NCBI GenBank assembly: GCA_934401915.1
Contig: CAKRSV010000006.1
Span: 124,001 to 188,000 of the forward strand
From: an uncultured Lachnospiraceae bacterium
GTDB taxonomy: Bacteria > Bacillota > Clostridia > Lachnospirales > Lachnospiraceae
Length of the DNA: 64,000 nucleotides
Direction: 5' to 3'
Each line of letters starts with the position of its first letter. Positions within the stretch are counted from its first letter, which is position 1. The translations under genes and the position numbers were made by a program. The notes under the pieces were generated by a model, which searched no databases, was not told the DNA's origin, and was given only the letters and a program-made list of their open reading frames with translations. Positions 51,672-60,554 of this stretch are shown here, piece by piece.

Positions 51672-52862
51672 ATGCCCAATATAGAACAGTTGGAGCATTC
51701 CATGCCGGTTGCCCCAATGAAACTACTCACGACCAAATCCGCAATGAATCTGGCATCTAAAGTCAACAGCTATCTTGTAGATTTCCGAAAAACACTGAAC
51801 AATAACGTGAAGGGTGATCCGGCCTTTCACGGATACATGGAGGACAACTATCTCATTGAGGTGGACTGTCCGAGATTCGGCAGCGGCGAAGCCAAAGCCA
51901 CTTTGAGCACCTCCGTCCGGGGAAAAGATATTTTCATCCTGATGGATGTCTGCAATCACAGCATCACCTATCAGATGAACGGCTATACCAACCATATGTC
52001 GCCGGACGACCACTATCAGGATCTTAAGCGGATCATCGCCGCCATCAACGGCAAGGCCCACCGTGTCAACGTGATCATGCCCTTCCTCTATGAAGGCAGA
52101 CAGCACAAGCGCGCAGGCCGCGAATCGCTCGACTGTGCCTACGCGATCAAAGAGCTGATGGACATGGGCGTTTCCAATTTCATCACCTTCGACGCGCATG
52201 ATCCCCGTGTCCAGAATTCGGTGCCGCTCCATGGCTTTGACAACTTCACGCCTCCCTATCAGTTCGTACGCGCTCTGCTGCGCACCGAGAAGGAGCTTAC
52301 CATCGACAAAGACCATATCATCGTTATCAGTCCCGACGAAGGCGCTCTTGACCGCGCCGTGTACTTTGCAAACGTTCTCGGTGTCGATACCGGAATGTTC
52401 TACAAGCGCCGCGACTACTCCACGATCATCAACGGCAAAAATCCGATCGTGGCACATGAATTTCTGGGAGACAACATTGCCGGCAAAGACGTGATCGTCA
52501 TCGACGATATGATCTCCTCCGGCGGAAGCATGATCGACACGGCAAAACAGCTCAAGAAGATGGACGCCAACCGCGTGTTCGTCTGCTGTACCTTCGGTCT
52601 CTTCACCGATGGTCTGGACGCCTTTGACGCCGCGTACGATCAGGGCTTTATCGACAAGATCGTGACGACGAACCTCTGCTATCAGCCGCCGGAGCTGAAG
52701 GGAAAACCGTATTATGTAGAGGCGGACATGAGCAAATTCATCGCATCGATCATCGACTTTATGAACCACGACGCGTCGATGTCCAACATCTACACACCGA
52801 CCGATAAGATCCATCAGATTCTTGCCAAGTATAACCGGCATGAAGGAAACGTTGAGTTTTAA
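51672..52862 (+). CDS. prs: Ribose-phosphate pyrophosphokinase, long variant
   Basis: A 396-residue PRPP synthetase homologue that would transfer pyrophosphate from ATP to ribose 5-phosphate. The PRPP loop DVIVIDDMISSGGSMIDTA (near 275-293) is intact. FDAHDPRVQNSVP replaces the usual DLHAxQIQGFF, and FLYEGRQHKRAGRESL replaces the usual FGYARQDRK. It is about 80 residues longer than a standard Prs, with a distinct N-terminus and extra loops. Activity is probable but specificity could differ. AGGAGG lies before the ATG. It stands alone with its own promoter and terminator, divergent from der. Confidence 0.85.
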   Translation: MPNIEQLEHSMPVAPMKLLTTKSAMNLASKVNSYLVDFRKTLNNNVKGDPAFHGYMEDNYLIEVDCPRFGSGEAKATLSTSVRGKDIFILMDVCNHSITYQMNGYTNHMSPDDHYQDLKRIIAAINGKAHRVNVIMPFLYEGRQHKRAGRESLDCAYAIKELMDMGVSNFITFDAHDPRVQNSVPLHGFDNFTPPYQFVRALLRTEKELTIDKDHIIVISPDEGALDRAVYFANVLGVDTGMFYKRRDYSTIINGKNPIVAHEFLGDNIAGKDVIVIDDMISSGGSMIDTAKQLKKMDANRVFVCCTFGLFTDGLDAFDAAYDQGFIDKIVTTNLCYQPPELKGKPYYVEADMSKFIASIIDFMNHDASMSNIYTPTDKIHQILAKYNRHEGNVEF

Positions 52863-52882
52863 TTGAATTTTTAATACATACG

Positions 52883-52917
52883 AAAAGGTTTGGTCATTGC
52901 GGCCAAACCTTTTTTTG
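52883..52917 (+). terminator. Terminator of the PRPP synthetase gene
   Basis: Stem AAAAGGTTTGG / CCAAACCTTTT, extended by two inner pairs, with a 5-base loop and T-run (52910-52917). The A-run on the other side may let it also stop the converging kinase transcript. Confidence 0.9.
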
Positions 52918-52940
52918 TATATTGAAACTTATTTCCTTTT

Positions 52941-55628
52941 TTATTTTGCCAGTGGAAATGTCATAACCACCTTGAACAGGTCTCCGTCCAGAAGGATCTC
53001 AAACGTTCCTCCCTGAGCCTCTGTCAGATTCTTAGCGATCGACAGTCCCAGACCGCTTCCTTCCGTGGTTCTGGACACATCTCCCCGGATAAAACGCTCG
53101 GTAAGCTCTTCCGGATTGCAGTTCAGCGGCGATGCGGAGATATTCTTGATCGAGATCCCGATGCTCTCCATCTCGCCCTCACAGGGATCGATCGCCACAT
53201 ACACGCGCGTTCCGTCCATCGCGTACTTGAATATATTGTTGAACAGGTTTTCCATCACGCGCCATATCCTGCGGCTGTCTGCCTCGATCACCGTGTTGGA
53301 AGCATTTACATTCATCACCGTCGTCAGGTTTTTCTGCTCAAATTTCTCAGAGAACTCTCCGATCGTCTGGTTCATCAGTTCCGTAAGATTGATCTTTTCA
53401 AAGGAAAGCTGGATATTCCCCGAGGAGATCTTGCTCGCCTCCACCAGATCGTCCGTGAGCTGTTTCAGACGCTGGGACTTTTCATCCAGAACCTTGATAT
53501 ATCCCTTCACCTTCTCATTGTCCACATTCTCACGCTTGATCAGATCCACGTAGTTGATGATCGAAGTCAGCGGCGTCTTGATGTCGTGCGATACGTTAGT
53601 GATCAGATCCGCCTTCATCCGTTCGTCCTTCATGCTGATCTCGACGGCGTCCTTGATCCCTTTTCCGATACTGTTTACCGAGTGGGCGAGCGCCAGATTA
53701 TCTCCGTGAAGCTCTTTGGTATCCACCTGGTATTCCAGCTCTCCCGCAGCGATGTTCTCAATTCCGTCCACGATTCCCTGCCGTTCTTTGGTATCTCGGT
53801 AAAGGAGCACGCCGACTGCAAGATCCATCACTCCGGCGATCAGAAGCGGCAATACCGACCCTGCGCTCGCTGTCCAGAACAGCATCAGTCCGTTGAAAAG
53901 CAGGAAAATGCAGTAAGGGATCCAGGTTCTTATCACGATATTCCCATTGTCATAGACCTGCCACAATAATTTCTTTACTCTCCGCGTCAGTCTGCGCAGA
54001 TAACTGTTTTTCCACAGCGTTCCCGCCTTGATCCTGCGCACCAGACTGTAAAAGAAGAACATGGCGATCGCATCCATCGCAAACGCGATCAGTCCCAGCG
54101 CGAGCTTGAATTCATCCGTATAGATGACCGTCTCGTACCATGAAGAACTGTCCTGATTTCCGTTCCCTATGGCAACGGAAGAGATCATCAGGATCCAGGC
54201 GCATATCCCCGCTGTGAAAAACGCGATTCCGAGCGCCGCCTCTGTCGGGATCCGGTCGAAGCCGTTCATGCGGATCTCTCTTCTGCCGTCTGCATCCACA
54301 TACACGCCGGTTCCCCAGATCGAATAGATCAAAAGTCCAAAGTATAAGAGAAAGGCTGCACAGGTGACTAAAATCCACTGCCAGAAATGCGGAAGGTAAT
54401 TCCGGAATCCTGCCTCCCCCTGCGTGAAGGAGTCGTTCACCGGATACTGCGTATCGACGCCCATCCATATCTTCACGGTCTCCGGATATGCGTAATCATA
54501 CTTTGAGATAAGATCCCGCACCGTCCCCTTGGCGATCTTGGTGTTAGTCTTGTAGGTCATCTCCGCCGGACTGTAATACAGATACTTTTCTGCCGGAATA
54601 TCTCCGCTGTCAAAGCCACTCTCTCCCTTCTCCATCGCATTGACCACGGCGTCCACATCTGCCTGCTTCTTCATATTCGTATAATATTGGACATCGTCCC
54701 CGACCTGCTTGGCGATCAGAAAACGCACGTTGGATTTCTCCGTGCTGTAATAGTCCCGGCAGGTCAGATATTCATTGTAATTGTAGGTCAGGCTTCCCGC
54801 CGCCTTCTCCAGGTTCTGCAGAAGTCCGTAGTACAGATCCCAGTCCGATACATACTCTTCCAGATTCTTTCCTTCGACCGTCTTATAGCGGTTCACAAGG
54901 ATCTCGTACGGATCCCAGCTGTTATCCGCCTCTGTATACTGTTCCTCCACGATCACGTTTCCGTCTTCATCCGTCATCACATAAGACTCGCCCTCTGTCA
55001 CCTGTGAAAGCGTGTCGTCGCCTCCAAGCTGGACCATATTGGCCGAAACGTCATTTACAAAGGTATATTTATTGATATCCGATTTCAGATAATTTGCGTC
55101 CGATGTATTGTAATAGGCGCTGCTCTGATCGATCGACGTCACCCTCGTCCTATCCGCCAGGAACGAATCCGCATCCGTTTCAAGCAACGTTGTCTCGAAG
55201 CCGTAGCTGTCCCATTTCAGCAGATCTTCCAGATAATAATCAGCTGTCACATAATGCTCGGGCAGTCCTGCCTCACGATAGTTGTAGGCGGTGATGTCGA
55301 TCACCTTCCCGCCGTCAAATTTACCGTCCGTCTCAAGCTGGCTGCTGATCACCCCGAACCGGATGATATCGGCAAGTGAAAACCCAAAAATATTGTTAAA
55401 AAGCTCCGATTCCTCATATTCCTTGTTCTGATCCGATTCATACAGGTCATAGGTCACATAATATTTCAGTCCTTTGATCCGCATCTGTGAACCGATCGTC
55501 ACGACAAACAGGGACACGACCCCCACTGCCAGCGCGATGTGCTGCAGGATGCGCAGCGCCACCGGGACGCCCTTTCGCTTCTTCACCGGCTTTTTTTCTC
55601 TTTGCTCTTCTCCCATCTTCTCTTCCAT
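52941..55628 (-). CDS. Sensor histidine kinase with very large extracellular domain (VanS-like catalytic part)
   Basis: An 895-residue membrane kinase. The first helix (about 26-47) is followed by an extracellular domain of about 360 residues, then five or so more helices (about 410-610) and a HAMP-like linker. HisKA has NVSHDIKTPLTSI (His near 677). The ATPase domain has the N-box MENLFNNIFKYA and GSGLGLSIAKNL. The usual DxGxG is replaced by KNISAS, as often seen in clostridial VanS-like kinases. GGAGG precedes the ATG. The partner regulator gene lies 59 bp upstream on the same strand. The ligand is unknown. Confidence 0.92.
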   Translation of the reverse strand: MEEKMGEEQREKKPVKKRKGVPVALRILQHIALAVGVVSLFVVTIGSQMRIKGLKYYVTYDLYESDQNKEYEESELFNNIFGFSLADIIRFGVISSQLETDGKFDGGKVIDITAYNYREAGLPEHYVTADYYLEDLLKWDSYGFETTLLETDADSFLADRTRVTSIDQSSAYYNTSDANYLKSDINKYTFVNDVSANMVQLGGDDTLSQVTEGESYVMTDEDGNVIVEEQYTEADNSWDPYEILVNRYKTVEGKNLEEYVSDWDLYYGLLQNLEKAAGSLTYNYNEYLTCRDYYSTEKSNVRFLIAKQVGDDVQYYTNMKKQADVDAVVNAMEKGESGFDSGDIPAEKYLYYSPAEMTYKTNTKIAKGTVRDLISKYDYAYPETVKIWMGVDTQYPVNDSFTQGEAGFRNYLPHFWQWILVTCAAFLLYFGLLIYSIWGTGVYVDADGRREIRMNGFDRIPTEAALGIAFFTAGICAWILMISSVAIGNGNQDSSSWYETVIYTDEFKLALGLIAFAMDAIAMFFFYSLVRRIKAGTLWKNSYLRRLTRRVKKLLWQVYDNGNIVIRTWIPYCIFLLFNGLMLFWTASAGSVLPLLIAGVMDLAVGVLLYRDTKERQGIVDGIENIAAGELEYQVDTKELHGDNLALAHSVNSIGKGIKDAVEISMKDERMKADLITNVSHDIKTPLTSIINYVDLIKRENVDNEKVKGYIKVLDEKSQRLKQLTDDLVEASKISSGNIQLSFEKINLTELMNQTIGEFSEKFEQKNLTTVMNVNASNTVIEADSRRIWRVMENLFNNIFKYAMDGTRVYVAIDPCEGEMESIGISIKNISASPLNCNPEELTERFIRGDVSRTTEGSGLGLSIAKNLTEAQGGTFEILLDGDLFKVVMTFPLAK

Positions 55629-55687
55629 TCCTTCATGCCTCCGTACCGGGGATCCCCCGTCTTTCCTGCGCTCTCTTTAAAAAGCTC

Positions 55688-56380
55688 CTACTGCTTTTCG
55701 ATCTTGTAGCCGACGCCCCAGACCACTTTCAGATACCGTGGTTCTTTCGGATTGATCTCAATCTTCTCGCGAATGTGCCGGATATGTACCGCTACCGTGT
55801 TGTCAGCGCCGATCGCCTCCTCATTCCAGATGCTTTCATAGATCTGGTTGATGGAAAACACCCTGCCGCAGTTCTTCACCAGAAGAAGCAGGATATTGTA
55901 TTCGATCGGCGTCAGCTTGACCGGCTCCTCATCGACCGTAACCTCTTTGGTATCGTCGTTGATGCAAAGCCCGCCGACGCGAAACAGCGCGTTGTTCTCC
56001 ACATTGAGATTGCCAAGCGTCGTATAACGGCGCAGATTTGACTTCACTCTGGCCACCAGCTCCAGCGGATTAAAGGGTTTGGTGATATAGTCGTCCGCTC
56101 CGATGTTCAACCCCAGGATCTTGTCATTATCCTCCGACTTGGCCGAGAGAAAAATGATCGGTATGCTGGAATATTCCCTGATCTTCAAGGTCGCATGGAT
56201 CCCGTCCAGCTTCGGCATCATAATATCGATCAGAAGAAGCTGGATGTCATTCTCCTTCAGCATCCGGATCGCCTGCTCTCCGTCATAGGCCTTAAAAATA
56301 TGATACCCTTCCTGCAACAGATAGATCTCTATCGCGTCCACGATCTCTTTGTCATCATCACATACCAGAATATTTGCCAT
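55688..56380 (-). CDS. OmpR-family response regulator (VanR-like)
   Basis: A 230-residue DNA-binding regulator. The receiver (about 1-118) has the acidic pair in CDDDKEI, the acceptor Asp in LLLIDIMMPKLDG (near 52) and Lys in ITKPF. The C-terminal winged helix (about 130-228) has LTPIEYNILLLLVKN and NTVAVHIRHIREKIE. It is encoded directly upstream of the large kinase at 52941-55628, so the two form one two-component system. Targets cannot be told from the sequence; it may regulate its own operon. Confidence 0.95.
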   Translation of the reverse strand: MANILVCDDDKEIVDAIEIYLLQEGYHIFKAYDGEQAIRMLKENDIQLLLIDIMMPKLDGIHATLKIREYSSIPIIFLSAKSEDNDKILGLNIGADDYITKPFNPLELVARVKSNLRRYTTLGNLNVENNALFRVGGLCINDDTKEVTVDEEPVKLTPIEYNILLLLVKNCGRVFSINQIYESIWNEEAIGADNTVAVHIRHIREKIEINPKEPRYLKVVWGVGYKIEKQ

Positions 56381-56465
56381 TTGTATTCACCTCTCTCATA
56401 CTCTGCACAATACTATTCAAACATGGAAACATAAAGGAATAGCTAGGAATTTCTTTAAAATTTTC

Positions 56466-57326
56466 TTAATTGTCCATCAGTCCGAGGAACGCCCCCAGAT
56501 TGCCGCGTCTGCCCTGACTCGCCCGGTGCGAGAACAGGTACTCGCTGTTATGACAGGTACACACATCCGTGACCTGGATCTGTTCCCCCGGGATTCCTGC
56601 CTCTTTAAGCACCAGCTCGTTTGCCGCCCAAAGATCCAGCAGATATTTTCCCTGTCCTTTCGCCTGCAGGATCCTGTCCCGCTGTCCTTCTCCCCGGAAT
56701 TCTTCTGCAAACGCATCGGCGACATCCTCGCTCACCTCATAGCAGGTCTGGCAGATCGACGGTCCGATCGCCGCGACCAGATCCTCCGGTCTGGTGCCGA
56801 AGCATTCTCCCATGCGGTCTACCACACATTGTCCCATACGCGCCACCGTGCCCCGCCAGCCGGAATGGGCAAGCGCGACCGCCTTTCTTTTTGTGTCGAC
56901 AAAGTACAGCGGCACACAGTCTGCATAGAACGTCGCCAGCACGATTCCCGGCTCCTGTGTCAAAAGTCCGTCCACATCCCGATAGTCCTTCGGGTACAGC
57001 ACGCCCTTTCCGCGATCCTCCCTCGTCACGACGCGCAGGTTGGTCGTGTGCGTCTGATCCGAACAGACGAAGTCCTCCACGGTGCACCCCAGGACCTCAG
57101 CGATCCTTCGATAGTTCTCGTCCACCGCCGCCTTTTCATCTCCTCTGGTATAGCTGAGATTCATAGACCGGTAGATTCCTTCGCTGACTCCTCCCTCACG
57201 GGTGGAAAAAAGATGCCTCACAAGTCCGGTCTGCTCCAGGATCGGAAAAGTCAGATACTCAACCGCTCCTTTTTTATTCTCTTTGATCTGCGCGCTCCCC
57301 GCATTTCCCTGTCTTATCAGCTTCAT
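56466..57326 (-). CDS. pgeF: PgeF/YfiH family multicopper-like purine nucleosidase (polyphenol oxidase family)
   Basis: A 286-residue protein of the PgeF/YfiH/LACC1 family. Members have been reported as peptidoglycan-editing factors and as purine nucleoside phosphorylase/adenosine deaminase enzymes. The family metal-site residues are visible: QTHTTN near 97 (His), YADCVPLYF near 134 (Cys) and AHSGWRGTVARM near 153 (His). The C-terminal CTCHNSEYLFSHRASQGRRGN is also typical. GGAGG lies before the ATG. It is the last gene of the rimM-to-pgeF run. Confidence 0.92.
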   Translation of the reverse strand: MKLIRQGNAGSAQIKENKKGAVEYLTFPILEQTGLVRHLFSTREGGVSEGIYRSMNLSYTRGDEKAAVDENYRRIAEVLGCTVEDFVCSDQTHTTNLRVVTREDRGKGVLYPKDYRDVDGLLTQEPGIVLATFYADCVPLYFVDTKRKAVALAHSGWRGTVARMGQCVVDRMGECFGTRPEDLVAAIGPSICQTCYEVSEDVADAFAEEFRGEGQRDRILQAKGQGKYLLDLWAANELVLKEAGIPGEQIQVTDVCTCHNSEYLFSHRASQGRRGNLGAFLGLMDN

Positions 57327-57344
57327 CTGCCCTGGCTCCTCCTT

Positions 57345-57701
57345 CTAATCTCCCACGTAGTCAAACGCATTTTTGATCCACTTCCGCTCTTCCCCGTCGA
57401 TCGCCACCACATCAAAGCGGATCGGCGTATCCTCCGGACAGCCGTGCAGATATCTGTAAAAATCCGCCACGCGGCATATCCTCTGCTGCTTCGCATAGCC
57501 GACCGCCTGCGCCGCCCATCCTTTGGACGCCGTTCTCCGGTATTTCACTTCAAAAAATACCAGATACGCCCCGTCATAGCCGATGATATCTACCTCTCCC
57601 TGTCTGCACCGGAAGTTTCTCTCCACAATCCGAACGTTTTCGGATAATAAATAGGCACAGACCTTCGCTTCCTTCTGTGCCCCTATTTCTCTGTTATTCA
57701 T
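57345..57701 (-). CDS. YraN/UPF0102 family endonuclease-like protein
   Basis: A 118-residue protein with the restriction-endonuclease-like core E...D...ExK: CRQGEVDIIGYDGAYLVFFEVKYRR near 38-60 contains the Asp and the EVK pair. I start at ATG 57701 (MNNREIGAQKEAKV), which matches the family N-terminus and has AGGAGG just upstream. The earlier ATG at 57722 overlaps the stop of the preceding gene (ATGA), so coupling from there is possible. The cellular role is unproven. It commonly follows rnhB in Firmicutes, as here after the FlhB-like gene. Confidence 0.88.
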   Translation of the reverse strand: MNNREIGAQKEAKVCAYLLSENVRIVERNFRCRQGEVDIIGYDGAYLVFFEVKYRRTASKGWAAQAVGYAKQQRICRVADFYRYLHGCPEDTPIRFDVVAIDGEERKWIKNAFDYVGD

Positions 57702-57718
57702 TTGCCTCCTGAAACCTG

Positions 57719-58012
57719 TCATGGCTTTTTGCCGATCTTTGCCCGGATCTTATCCATCGAATCGACAAATACCAGAATCTCTGCCACCACTTCGTAGAGC
57801 TCCGGCGGTATCATATCACCGATCTCCAGTCTGGAGAGCGTATCCGCCAGCTTATCGTCCCGATGGATCGGCACATCCGCTTCCTTTGCCCGTTCAATGA
57901 TCCTCTCTGCCAGTTCTCCCCGGCCAGACGCAATGACTCTCGGCGCTTCTTCCTCGGGATCGTACTCCAGTGCGATCGCCTGCTTTGGTTTTTCTGTCTC
58001 TGCTTTTGCCAT
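57719..58012 (-). CDS. Small FlhB C-terminal-domain-like protein (YlqH type)
   Basis: A 97-residue soluble protein resembling the cytoplasmic tail of FlhB/YscU export proteins: AIALEYDPEEEAPRVIASGRGELAERIIE and VPIHRDDKLADTLSRLEIGDMIPPELYEVVAEIL (in parts). The NPTH autocleavage site of true FlhB is absent and there are no membrane helices. Such proteins are called YlqH or FlhX and can partly stand in for the FlhB tail. GGAGAGGA precedes the ATG. It follows a YlqG/FliK-like gene by 14 bp, matching the rnhB-ylqG-ylqH order of Bacillus. Confidence 0.88.
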   Translation of the reverse strand: MAKAETEKPKQAIALEYDPEEEAPRVIASGRGELAERIIERAKEADVPIHRDDKLADTLSRLEIGDMIPPELYEVVAEILVFVDSMDKIRAKIGKKP

Positions 58013-58026
58013 CGTCCATCCTCTCC

Positions 58027-59745
58027 TTATGCCCTCATATCAAAAGAGGTGTGTCCAAGAACGGAAATATTTTTGCTCTGCTCCAACATCGTCTGCATGA
58101 CGCAGCCCTCCTCTGTGCCGGCTTCGCCACTCTTTTTTTCCATCCTGGCATTCAGCTCATACCCTCTGTCTGCCAGTCTCTTTTCCAAAATATCGATATG
58201 GGCGGCGATCAGGTTGAGTGCATCCTCGTCCTCCAGCGTAAAGTTCGTATTCACCTTCTGGTTTTTCATCGTGACATACACATCCACGCTGCCCAGATGC
58301 TCCATATCCAGATGCAGAAAGGCGCTCACATTGCCGTCCTTCGCCGCGAGACTTTTCTTATTGGTATAGACATAGAGATCTCCATGCGCCTTGTTTCCTG
58401 CCATTTTCAGCGGAAGCTGGATATAGGTGAACACATGGTTGAGCTGGTTCATGAATTCCAGATTATTCTGCACGTTCTGCACGCTCTTACCAAGCGAGCC
58501 CGCTGCCTTCCCCGCATGATCCAGTGCCTCCTGCATCCTGCCGGACTGCTCCCTTATCCGTTCGTAGAGCTGCTCTACTTTCTCGCGGTCAGCAACCTCT
58601 TCCGGCTGCAAAAGCCACTGTTCCAGCATCTCCTCTTTCAAAAGTCCCAAAAGCCCGTCTTTTCCAAGCAGACTGCGCAGCAATCCCATCTTCTCTGGCG
58701 ATACCCTCGCCGGGTCTGCCGCAAGATCTGCAAGCAGAGCTCCTGCCTGTTTCAGCACTTCCCCCGCAGGCAGCTTCTGATCCTTCACCGCCTGGGCAAA
58801 CTCTTCCTCCGCCCCCAGTTCTTTCAGAAGATTTCCGATCTCTTTCCAGAGAGCCTCCTTCCGGGGCTGTCCTTCCTGTATTTCCGCTTCCGGCACTGCC
58901 GCATTTGCAGGACTGCCCTGCACTCCTTCGGCGTCCTCCTGCTGGACCGGCTGTCCCTCCGGGTTCTCCGGCAGTACAGTCTCCTCTTTGACGATATTTT
59001 CTGCCGTCTGCGTCGTCTGTGCCTGCGCAGCGTCCGTCTCCGGCATATTTTCTCCAAAGATCTGCACCAGATCCAGATACAGCTTCACCGCTTCCTCCGT
59101 CTTTCCTTCCGCCAAAAGCTCCGCACAGACCTCCGGAAGACCATCTGCTATATCCTGCGCACTGTTGGCGAGCTGATGCTGCGCGCTTCTGTACTGTTCA
59201 AACTGTTCGATCCCCTCCGGTGTGACCGGGATCTGCAGTCTTGTCATCTGTATCATTGAGAGCGGATCCTGATCCGGAAATTCTGCAAAAAGACGGCTCA
59301 TATTTAAGATCGAATCCCTGTTGATCGGCATTCCCTCTTCCATCATGAGCGAAACCATCTGCATATTTTCCTTCGTCTGCATCAGCCCCGCCTCATTCAG
59401 CGCTCTCTGTATCGTTTCTCCGTTCGCCATGTTGGCGTACAGCGGAGAAAGGGAGAGCATCGATCCATTGTTGGTCATGATCTCAAAACACATGCTCTGC
59501 CCGGGCAGCACACTGACGTTCTGATCCAGCCTGGCGTTGACCAGCAGATCTCCGGCAAGGGCTATCTGCACCGAATTGCCGTTCCGCGAGACGATCTCAC
59601 CCTGTATCGTCTGCCCTGGCGCCATAGAGCGCATATCGCTCAAAATCCGGTCGCCGCGTCCCGCGCGAATCAGATTCTCTACATTCCTTACCGACGTACT
59701 CTCCGTGATACGACTGTCTTTTTTGAATATATTTCCCAGATTCAA
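58027..59745 (-). CDS. FliK-like/YlqG-type protein of unknown function
   Basis: A 572-residue soluble protein. The start codon is TTG at 59743-59745 (read MNLGNIFKKDSR), with AGAGGGA 6 bases upstream. Low-complexity Glu/Gln/Ala-rich stretches lie in the middle (about 240-300). The C-terminal part (about 430-555) resembles the Flg_hook domain of hook-length proteins: FIQLPLKM-type start, FLHLDMEHLGSVDVYVTMKNQKV and a final ILEKRLADRGYELNARME. No signal peptide or membrane helix is seen. It is followed by the FlhB-like gene. No other flagellar gene lies in the window, so the role may be non-flagellar. Confidence 0.72.
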   Translation of the reverse strand: MNLGNIFKKDSRITESTSVRNVENLIRAGRGDRILSDMRSMAPGQTIQGEIVSRNGNSVQIALAGDLLVNARLDQNVSVLPGQSMCFEIMTNNGSMLSLSPLYANMANGETIQRALNEAGLMQTKENMQMVSLMMEEGMPINRDSILNMSRLFAEFPDQDPLSMIQMTRLQIPVTPEGIEQFEQYRSAQHQLANSAQDIADGLPEVCAELLAEGKTEEAVKLYLDLVQIFGENMPETDAAQAQTTQTAENIVKEETVLPENPEGQPVQQEDAEGVQGSPANAAVPEAEIQEGQPRKEALWKEIGNLLKELGAEEEFAQAVKDQKLPAGEVLKQAGALLADLAADPARVSPEKMGLLRSLLGKDGLLGLLKEEMLEQWLLQPEEVADREKVEQLYERIREQSGRMQEALDHAGKAAGSLGKSVQNVQNNLEFMNQLNHVFTYIQLPLKMAGNKAHGDLYVYTNKKSLAAKDGNVSAFLHLDMEHLGSVDVYVTMKNQKVNTNFTLEDEDALNLIAAHIDILEKRLADRGYELNARMEKKSGEAGTEEGCVMQTMLEQSKNISVLGHTSFDMRA

Positions 59746-59768
59746 CGTTTTCCCTCTTGTCTCTGCCT

Positions 59769-60524
59769 TCAGATAAAATGTGTTATAAATGTCTTTCGGT
59801 GGATCGGACAGGGACCAAACTTCTGCAGCGCCTCGATATGCACCTTTGCGCCGTAGCCCTTATTTGATGCGAACCCGTACTGCGGGTAGATCTCATCGTA
59901 CTGCACCATCAGTCTGTCCCTCGTCACCTTTGCCACGATACTCGCCGCACCGATCGAAATGCTCTTCGCATCTCCCTTGATGATCGGGACCTGTCTGATC
60001 GGAACCTCCGGAATGGTGACAGCGTCGTTAAGCAGCAGATCCGGTCTAACCGCCAGCTCCCCGATCGCCTTTCGCATCGCCTCGTAGGTCGCCTGCAGGA
60101 TATTGATCTCGTCGATCCTCTCCGGTGTGCTGTAACCGAGTCCTACGGCAACCGCCTTTTCCATAATGACGTCATAAAGTTCCTCTCTCTTTTTTTCGGA
60201 CAGTTGCTTCGAATCATTGATATATAAAATGTCACAATCTTTCGGAAGGATCACCGCACCTGCCACTACCGGTCCGGCGAGCGGTCCTCTGCCCACCTCG
60301 TCTATTCCACAGATATTGGCGTACATCTGATACTCTTTTTCGTAACGCTTGAGTTCCTCGCATCTTGCCAGTTCCTTCTGATATGCCTCGATCCGCTTCT
60401 GCGCCCTCAGAAGTTCCTTCTGCACCCCGGCACGTTTATCCTCCCGATACCGGGCGATCACCTCCGGCAGCTGCTCTGTCCCGGCTGCCTGTATCACTTC
60501 CCTGATGCTGCTGATGCTTTCCAT
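59769..60524 (-). CDS. rnhB: Ribonuclease HII
   Basis: A 251-residue nuclease that cuts RNA in RNA-DNA hybrids and single ribonucleotides in DNA. I start at ATG 60524 (MESISSIREVIQ), with AAGGGAG upstream. A helical N-terminal extension (about 1-68), usual in Firmicute RnhB, precedes the catalytic core that begins ICGIDEVGRGPLAGPVVAGAVI (first acidic pair D/E). NDSKQLSEKKRE and later KGDAKSISIGAASIVAKVTRD follow. The C-terminal HRKTF completes the fold. It sits between lepB and the FliK-like gene. Confidence 0.96.
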   Translation of the reverse strand: MESISSIREVIQAAGTEQLPEVIARYREDKRAGVQKELLRAQKRIEAYQKELARCEELKRYEKEYQMYANICGIDEVGRGPLAGPVVAGAVILPKDCDILYINDSKQLSEKKREELYDVIMEKAVAVGLGYSTPERIDEINILQATYEAMRKAIGELAVRPDLLLNDAVTIPEVPIRQVPIIKGDAKSISIGAASIVAKVTRDRLMVQYDEIYPQYGFASNKGYGAKVHIEALQKFGPCPIHRKTFITHFI

Positions 60525-60554
60525 TTGTTCTCCCTTCCGGACCTTTCCCACATT

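Noticed and set aside
51723..52841. Long minus-strand frame opposite the PRPP synthetase
   Set aside because: Antisense shadow of a clearly coding gene that has its own promoter, ribosome site and terminator.
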